A DNA stretch of 38,886 nt from Shimwellia pseudoproteus (GCF_016415625.1 NZ_WBXP01000035.1:1-38886); one strand, 5' to 3'; positions 1 through 8,666 are shown, counted from the first letter of the stretch. Numbers and translations are program-made. Notes: generated by a model from the letters alone, not told the origin.

Positions 1-96
1 GACGAAAGCAGGTATGCCTGAAAGTGTGCGTATTGCCTGAAAACACAACCCGCTACGGGGGAGACTTACCCGAAATCTGATTTATTCAACAAAGCC
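1..96 (+). mobile_element. IS903: IS903 (IS5 family), 3' end only
   Basis: The segment ends with GATTTATTCAACAAAGCC at 79-96. This is the complement of the known 18-bp IS903 terminal inverted repeat (GGCTTTGTTGAATAAATC). The last codons of the transposase precede it. The element continues to the left of the window. IS903 normally makes a 9-bp target duplication, so 97-105 (GCGGCGGGT) should be repeated on the far side of the element. Identification is from recalled IS903 sequence. Confidence 0.9.
2..40 (+). CDS. IS903 transposase, C-terminal fragment
   Basis: The frame starting at base 2 reads TKAGMPESVRIA and stops at 38-40, which matches the C-terminal end of the IS903 transposase as I recall it. 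The gene enters from the left edge, so only 12 residues are visible. It lies 38 bp inside the terminal inverted repeat, as expected for IS903. Nothing can be said about the catalytic DDE residues, which are outside the window. Confidence 0.85.
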   Translation, partial: TKAGMPESVRIA

Positions 97-132
97 GCGG
101 CGGGTTATTAAATAACGTCTGAAACAGGATAA

Positions 133-172
133 TTAGCCGCTGTGTGGTGAAACGCACCAGCACGGCGGCTAA
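133..172 (-). terminator. Hairpin downstream of nikR
   Basis: A long imperfect stem has outer arms TTAGCCGC (133-140) and GCGGCTAA (165-172), with further pairing of GTG and TGGTG segments inside. It lies 33 bp beyond the nikR stop on the minus strand. The run after it on that strand (AATTATCCTGTTTC) is only moderately T-rich, so termination efficiency is uncertain. It is the best candidate for the end of the nik transcript. Confidence 0.55.
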
Positions 173-204
173 CCCGTTAGTACCCGCGCGGCGCGCCCGG
201 GTAG

Positions 205-648
205 CTAGCCGTCATGATGGTGGTGATGGTGCGGGGCATCCGGGGCGGCCGGGCCGGCGGGCAGGCACTGGAGGTGGCCATTGCGCACCCCGCGCTGGGC
301 GATAACGTCATCAGCAAACTGCTGTACATCGCCCATATTGCCTTTGAGCACCGCGATTTCGAGGCAGTCATCGTGATTAATATGGACATGCAGTGTCGCC
401 ACCGACAGGTCATGGTGGCTGTGCTGGGTCTGGATCAGGCGGCTGGCCAGGTCGCGCTTCTCGTGCTCGTAGACATAGGACAATACCGCATAACCAGACT
501 GCTGGTTGTCGGCAACTGCCTCCTGGGCCAGGGTATTGCGCAGGATATCGCGCAGCGCTTCGGAACGGTTGTGATACCCCCGCCGGGCGCTGAGCCCATC
601 GAGGGTGTCCAGTAAATCATCATCAAGGGTAATGGTTATACGCTGCAT
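205..648 (-). CDS. nikR: Nickel-responsive repressor NikR with a C-terminal hexahistidine tail
   Basis: NikR is the Ni(II)-dependent ribbon-helix-helix repressor of nikABCDE. The N-terminus ([16 protein letters not shown]) is the RHH DNA-binding arm. The high-affinity nickel ligands known from E. coli NikR are all present at the same positions: His76, His87, His89 and Cys95. The E. coli protein ends at residue 133. This one is 147 residues, with an added Pro/Ala-rich linker (131-139), then six consecutive His (140-145) and Asp-Gly. The gene follows nikE by 24 bp and should be co-transcribed, which gives autoregulation through the operator before nikA. The tail is encoded by mixed CAC/CAT codons in the same frame. 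Confidence 0.96.
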   Translation of the reverse strand: MQRITITLDDDLLDTLDGLSARRGYHNRSEALRDILRNTLAQEAVADNQQSGYAVLSYVYEHEKRDLASRLIQTQHSHHDLSVATLHVHINHDDCLEIAVLKGNMGDVQQFADDVIAQRGVRNGHLQCLPAGPAAPDAPHHHHHHDG

Positions 649-671
649 GGTTCGGTTCCCTACATATCGGT

Positions 672-1457
672 TCAGGCGCTGCCAGCCCGGCGTGGCGGGA
701 ATGCGGGCAATACCGCCCGTTGCAGCGCCTGCCCCGCAGCAGACGCAAAGACCACGCCCGTCTGCACCGCCACATCTTCAACAATATGGCCATCACTCAT
801 TACCACCACCCGCTGGCAAAAACGCTCCACCAGCCGCAGATCGTGGGTGATAAACAAAAAAGCGATATCACACTGCGTCCGCAGCTGTTTTAGCAGGCGA
901 ATAATATCAGCCTGAAGAACTAAATCCAGATTTGATACTGCTTCATCCAGGATCAACAGCCGCGGCGAGACCGCCAGCGCCCGGGCGATGCACACCCGCT
1001 GGAGCTGGCCGCCACTGATCTGCGACGGCAGTGCATCCTGTAGGGCCGGGTCCAGCGCCACGGCCCGCAATACCTCGTCGATTCTCGCCTGGCGCTGGGT
1101 GCGCCCCAGAGTGGTAAGATGCCGCAGCGGCTCGTCGATAATCTGGCGCAGGGTATGGCGCGGGTTTACCGCGCCGGGGCCATCCTGGAAAACCATCTGT
1201 ACTTCCCGGGCAAACTGTTTACGCCGGGCGCGGTTCAGCCCGCGCATCCCCTCCCCGCGCCAGGCCACCGTACCACTGCTGGGGGTCTCCAGCCCGGCCA
1301 GCAGCCGCGCCAGGGTACTTTTACCGCAGCCACTGCGCCCGAGTAGCGCGAGGGTTTCCCCTTCATGGATAACCAGGTCAAGCTGGTTAAGTACCGTCTG
1401 CTGCCCACTCCCCCGGGGGTAACGATGGCTGACACCGCTAACGGTTAATAACGACAT
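672..1457 (-). CDS. nikE: Nickel ABC transporter ATP-binding protein NikE
   Basis: One of two ATPases powering the NikABCDE nickel importer at the inner membrane. Walker A is GRSGCGKST at residues 40-48, the ABC signature is ISGGQLQR, and Walker B is LLILDEAVS. Its 261 residues are close to the E. coli length of about 268. The start codon overlaps the last base of nikD, showing translational coupling. It is last of the transporter genes, and nikR follows. The closest confusable families are the DppF/OppF peptide ATPases. Operon context decides for nickel. Confidence 0.94.
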   Translation of the reverse strand: MSLLTVSGVSHRYPRGSGQQTVLNQLDLVIHEGETLALLGRSGCGKSTLARLLAGLETPSSGTVAWRGEGMRGLNRARRKQFAREVQMVFQDGPGAVNPRHTLRQIIDEPLRHLTTLGRTQRQARIDEVLRAVALDPALQDALPSQISGGQLQRVCIARALAVSPRLLILDEAVSNLDLVLQADIIRLLKQLRTQCDIAFLFITHDLRLVERFCQRVVVMSDGHIVEDVAVQTGVVFASAAGQALQRAVLPAFPPRRAGSA

Positions 1458-2218
1458 TATTCAGACTCCAGTCCATATAGCGCAAGGTGCGCACTGATCA
1501 GCCGGCGGGTTACCGGGTGCACCGGGTGGTGAAAGATCTGCCCGACGCTGCCCTGCTCGACAATAACGCCGCACTCCATGACCGCCACATCATCGGCCAG
1601 CCGCGCCACCACCCCCATATCATGGGTGACCAGCAGCATCCCCTGGCCGCGGCGGGCAATCATCGCCTCCAGCAGATCGAGGATCTGCGCCTGGACCAGC
1701 ACGTCCAGATCGGTGGTCGGCTCATCCGCCACAATAAACGGTGCGTCGCTGAGCAGTGCCAGGGCAATCATCATCCGCTGCAACATCCCGCCGCTCATCT
1801 CAAACGGGTACTGCTTCAGCAAGGCCCCGGGGTGCGCCAGCCCGACGGCGGCCATCACCGCGGCTACCGACGCCGGATCCGGCGATTTACCGGCCACCCG
1901 GCAGGTCTCCCGGGCGTGATCCCACAGGGTGCGCACCGGGTTAAACGCGCTGCGCGGGTTTTGCATAATGGTGGCCACCAGCCGCCCGCGCAGTGCCTCA
2001 GGTGTTACCGGTTGCCCGTCAGCCAGCACCTGCCCGGCGCTGGCCCTGACCCCCACAGGCAGCACCCCGAGCGCGGCGGCACAGGTGAGTGACTTTCCGC
2101 TGCCGCTACCGCCGACCAGGGCCAATACCCGCCCTTTGGTCACCGTCAGAGAAACCCCGTGCACCAGGGGATGCTGGCTATGCAGCGTGATGTTTTGTAG
2201 TTCAAGTTGTCCGATCAT
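1457..2218 (-). CDS. nikD: Nickel ABC transporter ATP-binding protein NikD
   Basis: The first ATPase subunit of the nickel importer, pairing with NikE. Walker A is GGSGSGKS at residues 36-43, the signature is MSGGMLQR, and Walker B ends in [10 protein letters not shown]. The length of 253 residues matches E. coli NikD (254). The gene overlaps nikC and nikE by one base each, so nikC-nikD-nikE are tightly coupled. It belongs to the Dpp/Opp ATPase family, and the call to nickel rests on the complete nikABCDER gene order. Confidence 0.94.
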   Translation of the reverse strand: MIGQLELQNITLHSQHPLVHGVSLTVTKGRVLALVGGSGSGKSLTCAAALGVLPVGVRASAGQVLADGQPVTPEALRGRLVATIMQNPRSAFNPVRTLWDHARETCRVAGKSPDPASVAAVMAAVGLAHPGALLKQYPFEMSGGMLQRMMIALALLSDAPFIVADEPTTDLDVLVQAQILDLLEAMIARRGQGMLLVTHDMGVVARLADDVAVMECGVIVEQGSVGQIFHHPVHPVTRRLISAHLALYGLESE

Positions 2219-3054
2219 CAGTGGCTATGCGCTCTCATTAGGTGCGGGTCCAGATAATCCCGCAGGGCATCCCCGAGGAGGTTAAACGCCATCACGCTGA
2301 TAAACAGCGCCAGCCCCGGCCAGAGCATTTGCTGGGGCTGGGTCCAGATATACTGGCGGGCATCGTTGATCATCACGCCCCACTCCGGGGTTGGCGCGCT
2401 GACCCCGAGGCCGAGGAACGACATCCCCGCCACGTGGAGCATCATATGGCCGATATCCAGGGTAGCCAGCACCAGCAGTGACGGCAGCACCGCCCCGGCC
2501 AGATGCTGACAAAAAATGTGCCAGCCCCGGGCGCCGCTCATCCGGGCGGCAAGGATGTACTCCCGCTGGCGCAGGCTGATAACCAGGCTACGTACCATCC
2601 GGGCGTACCAGGCCCAGTGAGATAACGCGATGGCGATAATCACATTGGTCAGCCCGGTCCCCAGCACCCCCACCATAAAGAAGGAGAGGATCGATGTCGG
2701 GAAGGTCATAAACATATCCGTTACCCGCATCAGGGCCTGATCGACGCGACCGCCGAGCAATCCGGCACAGCCGCCCACCACAATACCGATCCCCAGCACC
2801 AGCCACAGGCAGAGAAGGACCGCCCCCAGTGAAATTCGGGTCGCCGCCAGCAGACGTGAGAAGATATCGCGGCCTAAATGGTCGGTGCCCAGCCAGTGTT
2901 CGCCGCTGGCTCCGAGCAGCCGCCGGGGCAAGTCAATGGCCAGCGGGTCCCGGGGGAGCCACCACTGGCTGGTCAGCGCCACCAGCAACAGTACGACAAT
3001 CACGCCGCAGGCCAGGCGTACCGGCCAGCGGCTATGGCGTAGAAAGTGCATCAT
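2218..3054 (-). CDS. nikC: Nickel ABC transporter permease NikC
   Basis: An inner-membrane permease of the BPD/Dpp type that forms the Ni channel with NikB. The N-terminal membrane segment ([16 protein letters not shown]) is followed by the typical [15 protein letters not shown] sequence of DppC/NikC proteins. The EAA cytoplasmic loop is at [19 protein letters not shown]. The length is 278 residues against 277 in E. coli. The start overlaps nikB by 4 bp and the stop overlaps nikD by 1 bp. Confidence 0.94.
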   Translation of the reverse strand: MMHFLRHSRWPVRLACGVIVVLLLVALTSQWWLPRDPLAIDLPRRLLGASGEHWLGTDHLGRDIFSRLLAATRISLGAVLLCLWLVLGIGIVVGGCAGLLGGRVDQALMRVTDMFMTFPTSILSFFMVGVLGTGLTNVIIAIALSHWAWYARMVRSLVISLRQREYILAARMSGARGWHIFCQHLAGAVLPSLLVLATLDIGHMMLHVAGMSFLGLGVSAPTPEWGVMINDARQYIWTQPQQMLWPGLALFISVMAFNLLGDALRDYLDPHLMRAHSH

Positions 3055-3992
3055 CGCCCCCCTTCATGATGACGAATACGCGGATCCAGCCAGGCGTTAA
3101 GCAGGTCAACCAGCAAATTGCACAACACAAACGCCCCCACCATCAGCAGGGTAAAACACTGGATGACCGGATAGTCGCGGTTAAAAATTGCCGATACCGC
3201 ATAGCGGCCCACGCCGGGCCAGGCAAAGATACTTTCAATGATCATCGTACCGCCTATCAGCTCGCCAATGTGCATCCCCATGGCGGTGATAATGGGCAAC
3301 GATGCATTACGCAGAATATGGTCCCGCTCGGTGCGCCGCGGGCTCAGGCCCCGCAGCCGCGCCCAGGTCACGTGGCGCTGCCCGGCCACCTCCAGCATAC
3401 TGGCGCGCAGCAGCCGGGCATTAATCGCCAGCGACATAAAGGCAATCGAGATAGCCGGTAATACAATGTGCCGCCAGCTACCGTAACCCATGGCCGGTAG
3501 CCACTTAAGCTGTACCGCAAACAGCATCACCAGCAGGAACGCCAGCCAGAAATTCGGCATCGATACCCCGAGAAAGGCCACCAGCCGCACCAGATGATCC
3601 GGCCAGCGATCCCGGTGACGGGCAGCCCACATCCCCAGCGGCACCGAAATCACCAGGATCAGGGCAAAGGCCACCCCGGCCAGCAACAGGGTCGCCGGGA
3701 AGAAATGCAGCATATCGTCCAGTACCGGGCGCTGGGTGGCAAACGAGTGGCCAAAATCAAGCTGTAACGCCCGCCACAGCCAGTGGCCGTACTGCCAGTA
3801 CAGGGGCTGGTCGAGCCCCAGCATCGCCCGGGTCGACACCAGCATCTCCGGGGTGGGCGGCAGGTTAGACAAGCGCAGATAGTCCATGGCCGGGTCCCCG
3901 TGGCCCAGGCGCAACAGCAAAAATATCACAGCCGACGCCGCCAGCAGCAGCGGGATCAGCAACAGTATCCGGCGGATCACAAAACGCAGCAT
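3051..3992 (-). CDS. nikB: Nickel ABC transporter permease NikB
   Basis: The second permease of the importer. It begins [34 protein letters not shown], the usual N-terminal helix and GDP motif of DppB/NikB permeases (residue runs quoted here are family hallmarks). The EAA-type loop is near [22 protein letters not shown], and conserved helices follow. It has 313 residues (E. coli 314). It starts 2 bp after the nikA stop on the minus strand and overlaps nikC by 4 bp. Confidence 0.94.
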   Translation of the reverse strand: MLRFVIRRILLLIPLLLAASAVIFLLLRLGHGDPAMDYLRLSNLPPTPEMLVSTRAMLGLDQPLYWQYGHWLWRALQLDFGHSFATQRPVLDDMLHFFPATLLLAGVAFALILVISVPLGMWAARHRDRWPDHLVRLVAFLGVSMPNFWLAFLLVMLFAVQLKWLPAMGYGSWRHIVLPAISIAFMSLAINARLLRASMLEVAGQRHVTWARLRGLSPRRTERDHILRNASLPIITAMGMHIGELIGGTMIIESIFAWPGVGRYAVSAIFNRDYPVIQCFTLLMVGAFVLCNLLVDLLNAWLDPRIRHHEGGR

Positions 3993-3994
3993 GG

Positions 3995-5569
3995 TTATTT
4001 CGCCAGGGTTATTTGTTCAAAAGGGATCTCGCTGGCCATCGGTGCGAAAGGCACCGGGGCAATTTTTTTGCTGGCCACCGACATCTGCGACACATAGCTG
4101 ATGGGCAGGTATACCGCATCATTGTGTAAACGGGTCAACACCTCCCGGTACAGGGCCCGGCGGCGTTGCTCATCGGTAGTACTGAGGATGGCGCTGATGC
4201 CCGCGTCAATCTGGGGTTTATCCGCCAGGCCACGCTGGGCCTGGTAATCGGCGTGGGACGGCACCCGCATCGAACTCATAAACGCGTGAGGATCATAAGG
4301 CGCCCCCCAGGTGCGGGTGAAGATCATCCCGAAGCGGCCATCCCGCTGGCGGGCATAGATACTGCTCTCCTCCTCGCCCACCAGTTTCAGGTCGACCCCC
4401 ACGGCCCGGGCATTGGCCTGGATAACCTCCGCCATGGATTTGCTCAGCGCATCGGTGCCGATAAACGCCAGCTCGATAACCAGCGGCTGGTGGTCCTTTT
4501 CCCGGATAGCCTTACCCGGCACCCGCTGCCACCCGGCCTGGTCCAGCAGGGCGCTGGCTTTATCCGGGTTGTAGTTGCGGGCGGGTAAATTAAGGTTGGC
4601 GTAAGGCACGCTGGGGGCAAACAGCGTGTCTGCCGGTTGCTGGGTGTTGTACAGCACGCTGGCAATCAGGGTTTTCTTATCCACCGCGTAGTTGAGCGCC
4701 TCCCGCACCGCCAGCAACCGGGTGGCCCCGCGGTTGCTGTTCAGGGCCAGCATCACCGTCTCTACCGGGGCGGATAACCGCACGTTAAATTGCGGGTCGT
4801 GGCGCAGGCGTTCCACGGTATCCAGCGGCAGCAGCCCCTCATTGCCATACAGCATATCGACACTGCCGGTTTCCAGCGCCACGGCGCGGCTGGTGGCATC
4901 CGGGATGATATTGATCGTTATTTTATCCAGCATTGGTTTGGCTCCCCAGTAATGCGGGTTGCGCACCAGCACATCATCCTGATTAAGCCGCGAGGACTGC
5001 ACCATCCAGGGGCCAGTGCCGATGGGCTGGCGAATGCCGTGCATCGTGCCCCCCTGCATAAACTGCGACGGCGCAATAAACCGGAATGGCCGGGGCAATG
5101 CCAGCTCCTGTAACAGCGGGTAATAGGCGCTCTTTAGTACTATCTCCAGTTGGTTATCGCCAATGGCGTTCACCGCGACAATCTGGTTGACCAGCTCCAG
5201 CCAGGCGTGGCGTTTACGGTTGGCCAGTACCGCATCAAAATTGGCTTTCGCGGCCTGGGCGGTGAAGGGCTCACCGCTGGAAAATTGCACCCCGTCCCGC
5301 AAGGTAAAGATCCAGGTTTTACCGTCCGCCGAATGGCGCCAGTGGGTCGCCAGCCACGGTATTACGGTGCCGTCGGCCTGATAACGCACCAGCGGCTCAT
5401 AGACCATGCTCTGGGCAAACATCTGGTTGGGGGTATAGAGGTGCGGGTTGAGTGGGCCAATATTGACCGGCCATGCGGTGGTTAACCCGGTGGCGGATGC
5501 CGGTGAGAGCCATAAAGCGGCAGAAAGGCAGAGCAGTGAAAGCAACGTCCGTGGCGATAAATGCGTCAT
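3995..5569 (-). CDS. nikA: Periplasmic nickel-binding protein NikA
   Basis: NikA binds nickel, as a complex with small metallophore-like ligands, in the periplasm and delivers it to NikBC. It is an SBP family 5 protein of 524 residues, the same size as E. coli NikA. A Sec signal peptide ends near [11 protein letters not shown] at residue 27. The segment [12 protein letters not shown], followed by [11 protein letters not shown], closely matches the region of E. coli NikA that carries its metal-site histidine. It is the first gene of the operon. The promoter region carries the NikR operator 26 bp upstream of the start codon. Confidence 0.95.
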   Translation of the reverse strand: MTHLSPRTLLSLLCLSAALWLSPASATGLTTAWPVNIGPLNPHLYTPNQMFAQSMVYEPLVRYQADGTVIPWLATHWRHSADGKTWIFTLRDGVQFSSGEPFTAQAAKANFDAVLANRKRHAWLELVNQIVAVNAIGDNQLEIVLKSAYYPLLQELALPRPFRFIAPSQFMQGGTMHGIRQPIGTGPWMVQSSRLNQDDVLVRNPHYWGAKPMLDKITINIIPDATSRAVALETGSVDMLYGNEGLLPLDTVERLRHDPQFNVRLSAPVETVMLALNSNRGATRLLAVREALNYAVDKKTLIASVLYNTQQPADTLFAPSVPYANLNLPARNYNPDKASALLDQAGWQRVPGKAIREKDHQPLVIELAFIGTDALSKSMAEVIQANARAVGVDLKLVGEEESSIYARQRDGRFGMIFTRTWGAPYDPHAFMSSMRVPSHADYQAQRGLADKPQIDAGISAILSTTDEQRRRALYREVLTRLHNDAVYLPISYVSQMSVASKKIAPVPFAPMASEIPFEQITLAK

Positions 5570-5594
5570 GATTGTCGGTGTGGTAGTTAGAAAA

Positions 5595-5622
5595 GTATGA
5601 TGATTCTAAAGATTTATCATAC
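5595..5622. promoter_or_regulatory. NikR operator (exact palindrome)
   Basis: The sequence is GTATGA, 16 bases, then TCATAC. This is the same half-site pair and the same spacing as the characterised E. coli nikA operator. It sits in the nikA leader and overlaps the likely -10 element, so Ni-NikR binding should block RNA polymerase. No second copy was seen near the divergent gene at 5798. Confidence 0.93.
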
Positions 5623-5644
5623 TGGTTTATTGCGTTACATTAAT
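5616..5644 (-). promoter_or_regulatory. Likely nikA promoter
   Basis: On the minus strand TATGAT (5616-5621) forms a good -10 element inside the NikR operator. The hexamer 17 bp upstream (ATTAAT, 5639-5644) is a poor -35, as expected if an activator such as FNR is required. I did not find a convincing FNR box at the expected distance. Confidence 0.5.
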
Positions 5645-5704
5645 TTTTACCTTTTTCTGGAAAATTTTCTGGTAACCGCCACCCCAAAGCCACCCCGTAA
5701 CGGA

Positions 5705-5733
5705 TTGTTCAGTGATCAACTTAGTCGCATAAT
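5705..5733 (+). promoter_or_regulatory. Candidate promoter for the transglutaminase-merT-merP-like operon
   Basis: TTGTTC (5705-5710) is separated by 17 bp from CATAAT (5728-5733). A dyad CCCCG-N13-CGGGG (5736-5758) lies immediately downstream, around the expected transcription start, and could be an operator or a leader hairpin. The leader to the start codon at 5798 would be about 55 nt. Confidence 0.4.
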
Positions 5734-5797
5734 AGCCCCGGCCTCCGCAGGTGCGGGGTTAAGACCCAGCTTTTACTGGTGACTAAAGGAATACGCG

Positions 5798-6955
5798 ATG
5801 GAAAGGCGACACTTTCTGAAAGGCGCAGCGGTACTCTCTACGCTCGGGCTGGTGCATCCGGTGATGGCGGAAACAAAAAACCGCCCCGCAGCCCCCCAAC
5901 CTGCCGTTACCGGTGATGGCAACCGCCGTCGGTTTATCATGACCCAGACCTATAATCTCAAAGCCCCGGCAGGCTCCGAAGGGAAAGTGAACCTCTGGGT
6001 ACCGGTTCCCGAAAACACCGCCTTTCAGCAGTTGCTGGACCTCAGCTGGAAAGGCAATTTCCAGACCGCGCAGCTTAACGCCAACAACCGCTTTGGTGCC
6101 AAAATGCTGTTTGTCAGCTGGCCACACTCTGGCGGCCCGCTGGAGCTCACCGTCGAGATGACCATCGCCACCCAGGACTGGGAAGTGCTGAAAGACAATC
6201 AACTGGCGGACTGGGCGCTCCCGGCCGGGGAAGATGCGATGCTCCCCGACGAGATCAAACCCTTCCTCCAGGCCACCCCGCATATTCCGGTGACCGGGCT
6301 TGTTAAAGAGACCGCGCTCAATATTATCGGCCATGAAAAAACGCCCCTTAACCAGGCGCGGCTGCTGCATAACTGGGTCAGCACTCATATGCACCGGGAC
6401 GATAACGTCATCGGCTGTGGCACCGGGGATGTGGGCCAGATCCTTAAAACCCAGACCCTGGGCGGCAAATGCACCGATATCAACTCGGTGTTTGTGGCCC
6501 TGTGCCGCGCGGTAGGTATCCCGGCCCGGGAAATGTTCGGTATTCGCCTTGGGGCGACCCGTAAACTGAGCCAGTATTCCAGCAAAGCCTTTGGCAGCGC
6601 TGACGATCAGGGGGTGGCAAAAATCAGCGGCGGCCAGCACTGCCGCGCCATGTTCTGGCTGGCCGGCTTCGGCTGGGTTCCGGCAGATCCGGCCGATGTC
6701 ACCAAATTGCGCCTGACCGAGAAAAAAGACAACAGCGATCCCGGGGTGAAAGCGGTCAACGACTATTTATTCGGTAACTGGGAGATGAACTGGGTGGGCT
6801 TCAACCACGCCCGGGACTTTGCCCTCTCTCCCGCGGCACAACAGGGTAACGTCAACAACTTCGGCTACCCCTATGCGGAAGTAGACGGCGATCCGCTAAA
6901 CTTCTACGATCCTGCCGCGTTCAGTTACGACTATGTCAGCGTCGAACAGCGTTAA
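5798..6955 (+). CDS. Tat-exported transglutaminase-like cysteine protein
   Basis: A 385-residue protein with a twin-arginine signal (ERRHFLKGAAVLS; RRxFLK motif at residues 3-8) and a likely cleavage after VMA (residue 24), so a periplasmic location is predicted. The C-terminal half is a transglutaminase-like core. It has Cys225 in GGKCTDINSVF, His281 in SGGQHCRAMFW and Asp297 in GWVPADPAD, in the right order for the Cys-His-Asp triad. Members of this fold act as peptidases, amidases or transglutaminases, and the substrate here is unknown. RBS AAAGGA precedes the ATG. The next gene (MerT-like) starts inside its last 23 bp, so the operon link is strong. This points to a role in metal handling. 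Confidence 0.85.
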   Translation: MERRHFLKGAAVLSTLGLVHPVMAETKNRPAAPQPAVTGDGNRRRFIMTQTYNLKAPAGSEGKVNLWVPVPENTAFQQLLDLSWKGNFQTAQLNANNRFGAKMLFVSWPHSGGPLELTVEMTIATQDWEVLKDNQLADWALPAGEDAMLPDEIKPFLQATPHIPVTGLVKETALNIIGHEKTPLNQARLLHNWVSTHMHRDDNVIGCGTGDVGQILKTQTLGGKCTDINSVFVALCRAVGIPAREMFGIRLGATRKLSQYSSKAFGSADDQGVAKISGGQHCRAMFWLAGFGWVPADPADVTKLRLTEKKDNSDPGVKAVNDYLFGNWEMNWVGFNHARDFALSPAAQQGNVNNFGYPYAEVDGDPLNFYDPAAFSYDYVSVEQR

Positions 6956-7289
6956 GCGCGGGCTGGTTACCCTACTGGCGGCGGTTATCGCCGCCGGTGC
7001 TTCAACCCTCTGCTGCGTTGGGCCGCTGCTGTATCTGGTGTTCGGTATCTCGGCGGCGGGGCTCATTGGCGTACCGGCCTTTGACTGGCTGCAAATTCCG
7101 ATGATTATCCTGTCCGTTGGCCTGATGGCGCGCGGGTTCTGGCGGCTATATCTGGCCCCGAGGCCGGTGTGCGTCAACCTGATCAGCCGCCGGATGCTGG
7201 TATGGTTGTACTGGCTATCCGTCCCTCTGGTACTGGCGCTGTTAACCTACCCCTGGGTTCTACCCTGGTTTCTGGAGCGTAACCCATGA
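6933..7289 (+). CDS. MerT-like inner-membrane metal transport protein
   Basis: 118 residues with three predicted membrane helices. The first helix contains the vicinal pair Cys27-Cys28 followed by GPLLYLVFGISAAG, the hallmark of MerT mercuric-ion transporters. MerT proteins normally carry a second Cys pair in the cytoplasmic loop. Here only Cys80 is seen there, so this may be a divergent member with another metal or partner. It overlaps the transglutaminase gene by 23 bp and the MerP-like gene by 4 bp. No merA, merR or merC is nearby, so a classical mercury-resistance operon is unlikely. Confidence 0.82.
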   Translation: MSASNSVKRGLVTLLAAVIAAGASTLCCVGPLLYLVFGISAAGLIGVPAFDWLQIPMIILSVGLMARGFWRLYLAPRPVCVNLISRRMLVWLYWLSVPLVLALLTYPWVLPWFLERNP

Positions 7290-7594
7290 GAACGTTACCC
7301 ATCAAAACATTACTCTGCATGGCGCTAACCCTCCCGGCCCCCCTGCTCCAGGCGGCGGACCGGGAAGTCACAATTGATATCCAGCAGATGACCTGCCCGC
7401 TGTGTGTTATCTCGATTAACCAGGCGCTGCGCAGCACGGACGGGGTTATCAAAGCCAAAGCATCGATGAAAACGAAGCAGGCAGAGGTGATTGTGGCAGA
7501 CAATGTCGACAATCAGCGCTTGCTGGATGCCATCGCGAAAACCGGTTTTCACGGTAGCATTCACCAGCCCTCTCAGCCTGCATCGGCCCACTAA
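7286..7594 (+). CDS. MerP-like periplasmic heavy-metal-binding (HMA) protein
   Basis: 102 residues. The signal peptide ends near LLQAAD (residue 24) and is followed by an HMA ferredoxin-like domain with the metal motif MTCPLC (Cys37, Cys40). In MerTP systems MerP hands the ion to the first Cys pair of MerT, and the pairing of this gene with the MerT-like gene (4-bp overlap, ATGA) suggests the same relay. The tail (SQPASAH) is short. The metal cannot be told from sequence. Hg, Cu or Ni are possible. Confidence 0.85.
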   Translation: MRTLPIKTLLCMALTLPAPLLQAADREVTIDIQQMTCPLCVISINQALRSTDGVIKAKASMKTKQAEVIVADNVDNQRLLDAIAKTGFHGSIHQPSQPASAH

Positions 7595-7626
7595 TCGCCG
7601 CGGCGTCTGATACGTTCTGTTACCTT

Positions 7627-7650
7627 CGGGGCGGCCGGTGGGCGGCCCCG
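7627..7650 (+). terminator. GC-rich hairpin after the merP-like gene
   Basis: CGGGGC (7627-7632) can pair with GCCCCG (7645-7650), with a further GCC/GGC inner stem and a GGTG loop. There is no T-run after it, so it may be a weak or Rho-assisted terminator. Confidence 0.35.
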
Positions 7651-7716
7651 GATGTCAACATTCTGCTATAGTCACAACACCGATGAAACGAGGCGGCAAG
7701 CGCCTTGCAGGAAATC

Positions 7717-8418
7717 ATGACCAGCACATTTACGCTTGACTATCACGGGCAACCGCTGCGCGGGGAGCATACCCCGGGGCAGCGCGGTAATGTCCTGATG
7801 ATTCACGGCGGTTCTAAAAGCCGCCGGGCGCTGGAAAAATACCAGCATCTCTTTCACCACCTGGCGTTTGGCACCACGGCATTTGACTGCCTGGGCCACG
7901 GCGAGAGCGGCGGTACGCTGGAGGACTCCTCCCTGGCCAGCCGCACAGATCAAGCCCGGACAGTGGCCGATTATATCGCCGGTTGCGGGGCGCCGGTCAC
8001 CGCCTGTATGGGGGTGAGTATGGGGGCCTATAACGCCCTGCAACTGAGTGCCACCCGGCCCCTCAGGGGGCTATTGCTGATGGTACCTGGTGTCTATACC
8101 CACACCGCCAGCCGGGTCCCTTTTGGGCCAGAATTTAGTACCCTTATCCGCCAGCCCCGCAGCTGGCAACACAGCGATGCCTGGCAACTGGCATCCTGCT
8201 ATACCGGTAACCTGCTGGTGGTGGCCGGTGAGCAGGATGATGTTATCCCGGCGGAGATCCCGCCCCGGCTGTACCAGGCGGCGACCCGCGCCAGCCACCG
8301 GCAATTGTGGACGGTCCCCGGGGCCGATCACCACAGCATCTGGCAGCAGATAAGCCGGTCGCCGGAACGGGTGCGCCAGGCGCAAGACCGCTTTATCCGC
8401 TGCCTGAGCGGCGCGTAA
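7717..8418 (+). CDS. Alpha/beta-hydrolase family protein
   Basis: 233 residues. The oxyanion loop motif is MIHGGS. The nucleophile elbow is GVSMGA (GxSxG), the acid is probably in EQDDVIP, and the catalytic His lies in PGADHHS near the C-terminus. This is a small single-domain hydrolase of the type often annotated as serine aminopeptidase or esterase S33/DLH-like. The start was placed at 7717 because AGGA lies 5 bp upstream. A TTG 12 bp earlier is in frame but has no better RBS. There is no signal peptide, so it is cytoplasmic. The substrate is unknown, and it seems to be a single-gene unit. Confidence 0.82.
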   Translation: MTSTFTLDYHGQPLRGEHTPGQRGNVLMIHGGSKSRRALEKYQHLFHHLAFGTTAFDCLGHGESGGTLEDSSLASRTDQARTVADYIAGCGAPVTACMGVSMGAYNALQLSATRPLRGLLLMVPGVYTHTASRVPFGPEFSTLIRQPRSWQHSDAWQLASCYTGNLLVVAGEQDDVIPAEIPPRLYQAATRASHRQLWTVPGADHHSIWQQISRSPERVRQAQDRFIRCLSGA

Positions 8419-8475
8419 CCGGGCCGGTTGTCATCTGTTTGTCATCCCCCCGGGGTATGATGGGAGACTGTTTCT

Positions 8476-8504
8476 GCGGGCGGCGATTTTCCACCGCCGC
8501 CCGC
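8476..8504. other. Perfect 10-bp GC hairpin
   Basis: GCGGGCGGCG (8476-8485) and CGCCGCCCGC (8495-8504) flank a 9-base loop. No U-tract follows on either strand. It may be a Rho-independent terminator relic, an RNA stability element, or part of the leader of the thioredoxin-domain gene. Confidence 0.6.
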
Positions 8505-8546
8505 GTTCTGCACCTTAACGATATCGATTAGCAAAGGAGACTGCCT

Positions 8547-8666
8547 GTGAATACAACCACCTTCCCCGACGTCGGGAATATGACACCTACTATTCATATG
8601 ATTATTCAACGAGGATCTGATGATCGATATTACTGCAGCACAACTTCCGGCACTCCTTGCCGATAG
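8547..8666 (+). CDS. Possible 39-residue upstream ORF (GTG start)
   Basis: A GTG at 8547 is preceded by AAAGGAG at good spacing, the best Shine-Dalgarno in this stretch. It opens a frame reading MNTTTFPDVGNMTPTIHMII... to a TAG at 8664-8666. It overlaps the first 47 bases of the thioredoxin-domain gene in another frame. It could be a leader peptide that tunes translation of the downstream gene, or a chance ORF. No family is recognised. Confidence 0.3.
   Translation: MNTTTFPDVGNMTPTIHMIIQRGSDDRYYCSTTSGTPCR

Noticed and set aside
186..255. His6 codons followed by GCTAGC, CCCGGG and GGCGCGCC look like a cloning tag plus polylinker
   Set aside because: The tail joins NikR through a natural-looking GC-rich linker, no vector sequence follows, and a nik-type terminator hairpin and an IS903 edge come next. 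GC-rich DNA makes such palindromes by chance. Raw reads would settle it.
5704..5722. TTGATCACTGAACAA on the minus strand as an FNR box for nikA
   Set aside because: The half-site spacing is one base too long and the second half is poor. The distance to the nikA promoter is also too great.
5783..6640. 285-residue minus-strand open frame opposite the transglutaminase gene
   Set aside because: It is a shadow of the plus-strand gene, with no RBS and no recognisable family, whereas the plus strand has a Tat signal and a catalytic triad.
6933..7594. Classical mercury-resistance operon
   Set aside because: There is no merR, merA or merC, and the MerT-like protein lacks the second Cys pair. The first gene is an unrelated transglutaminase-fold protein.
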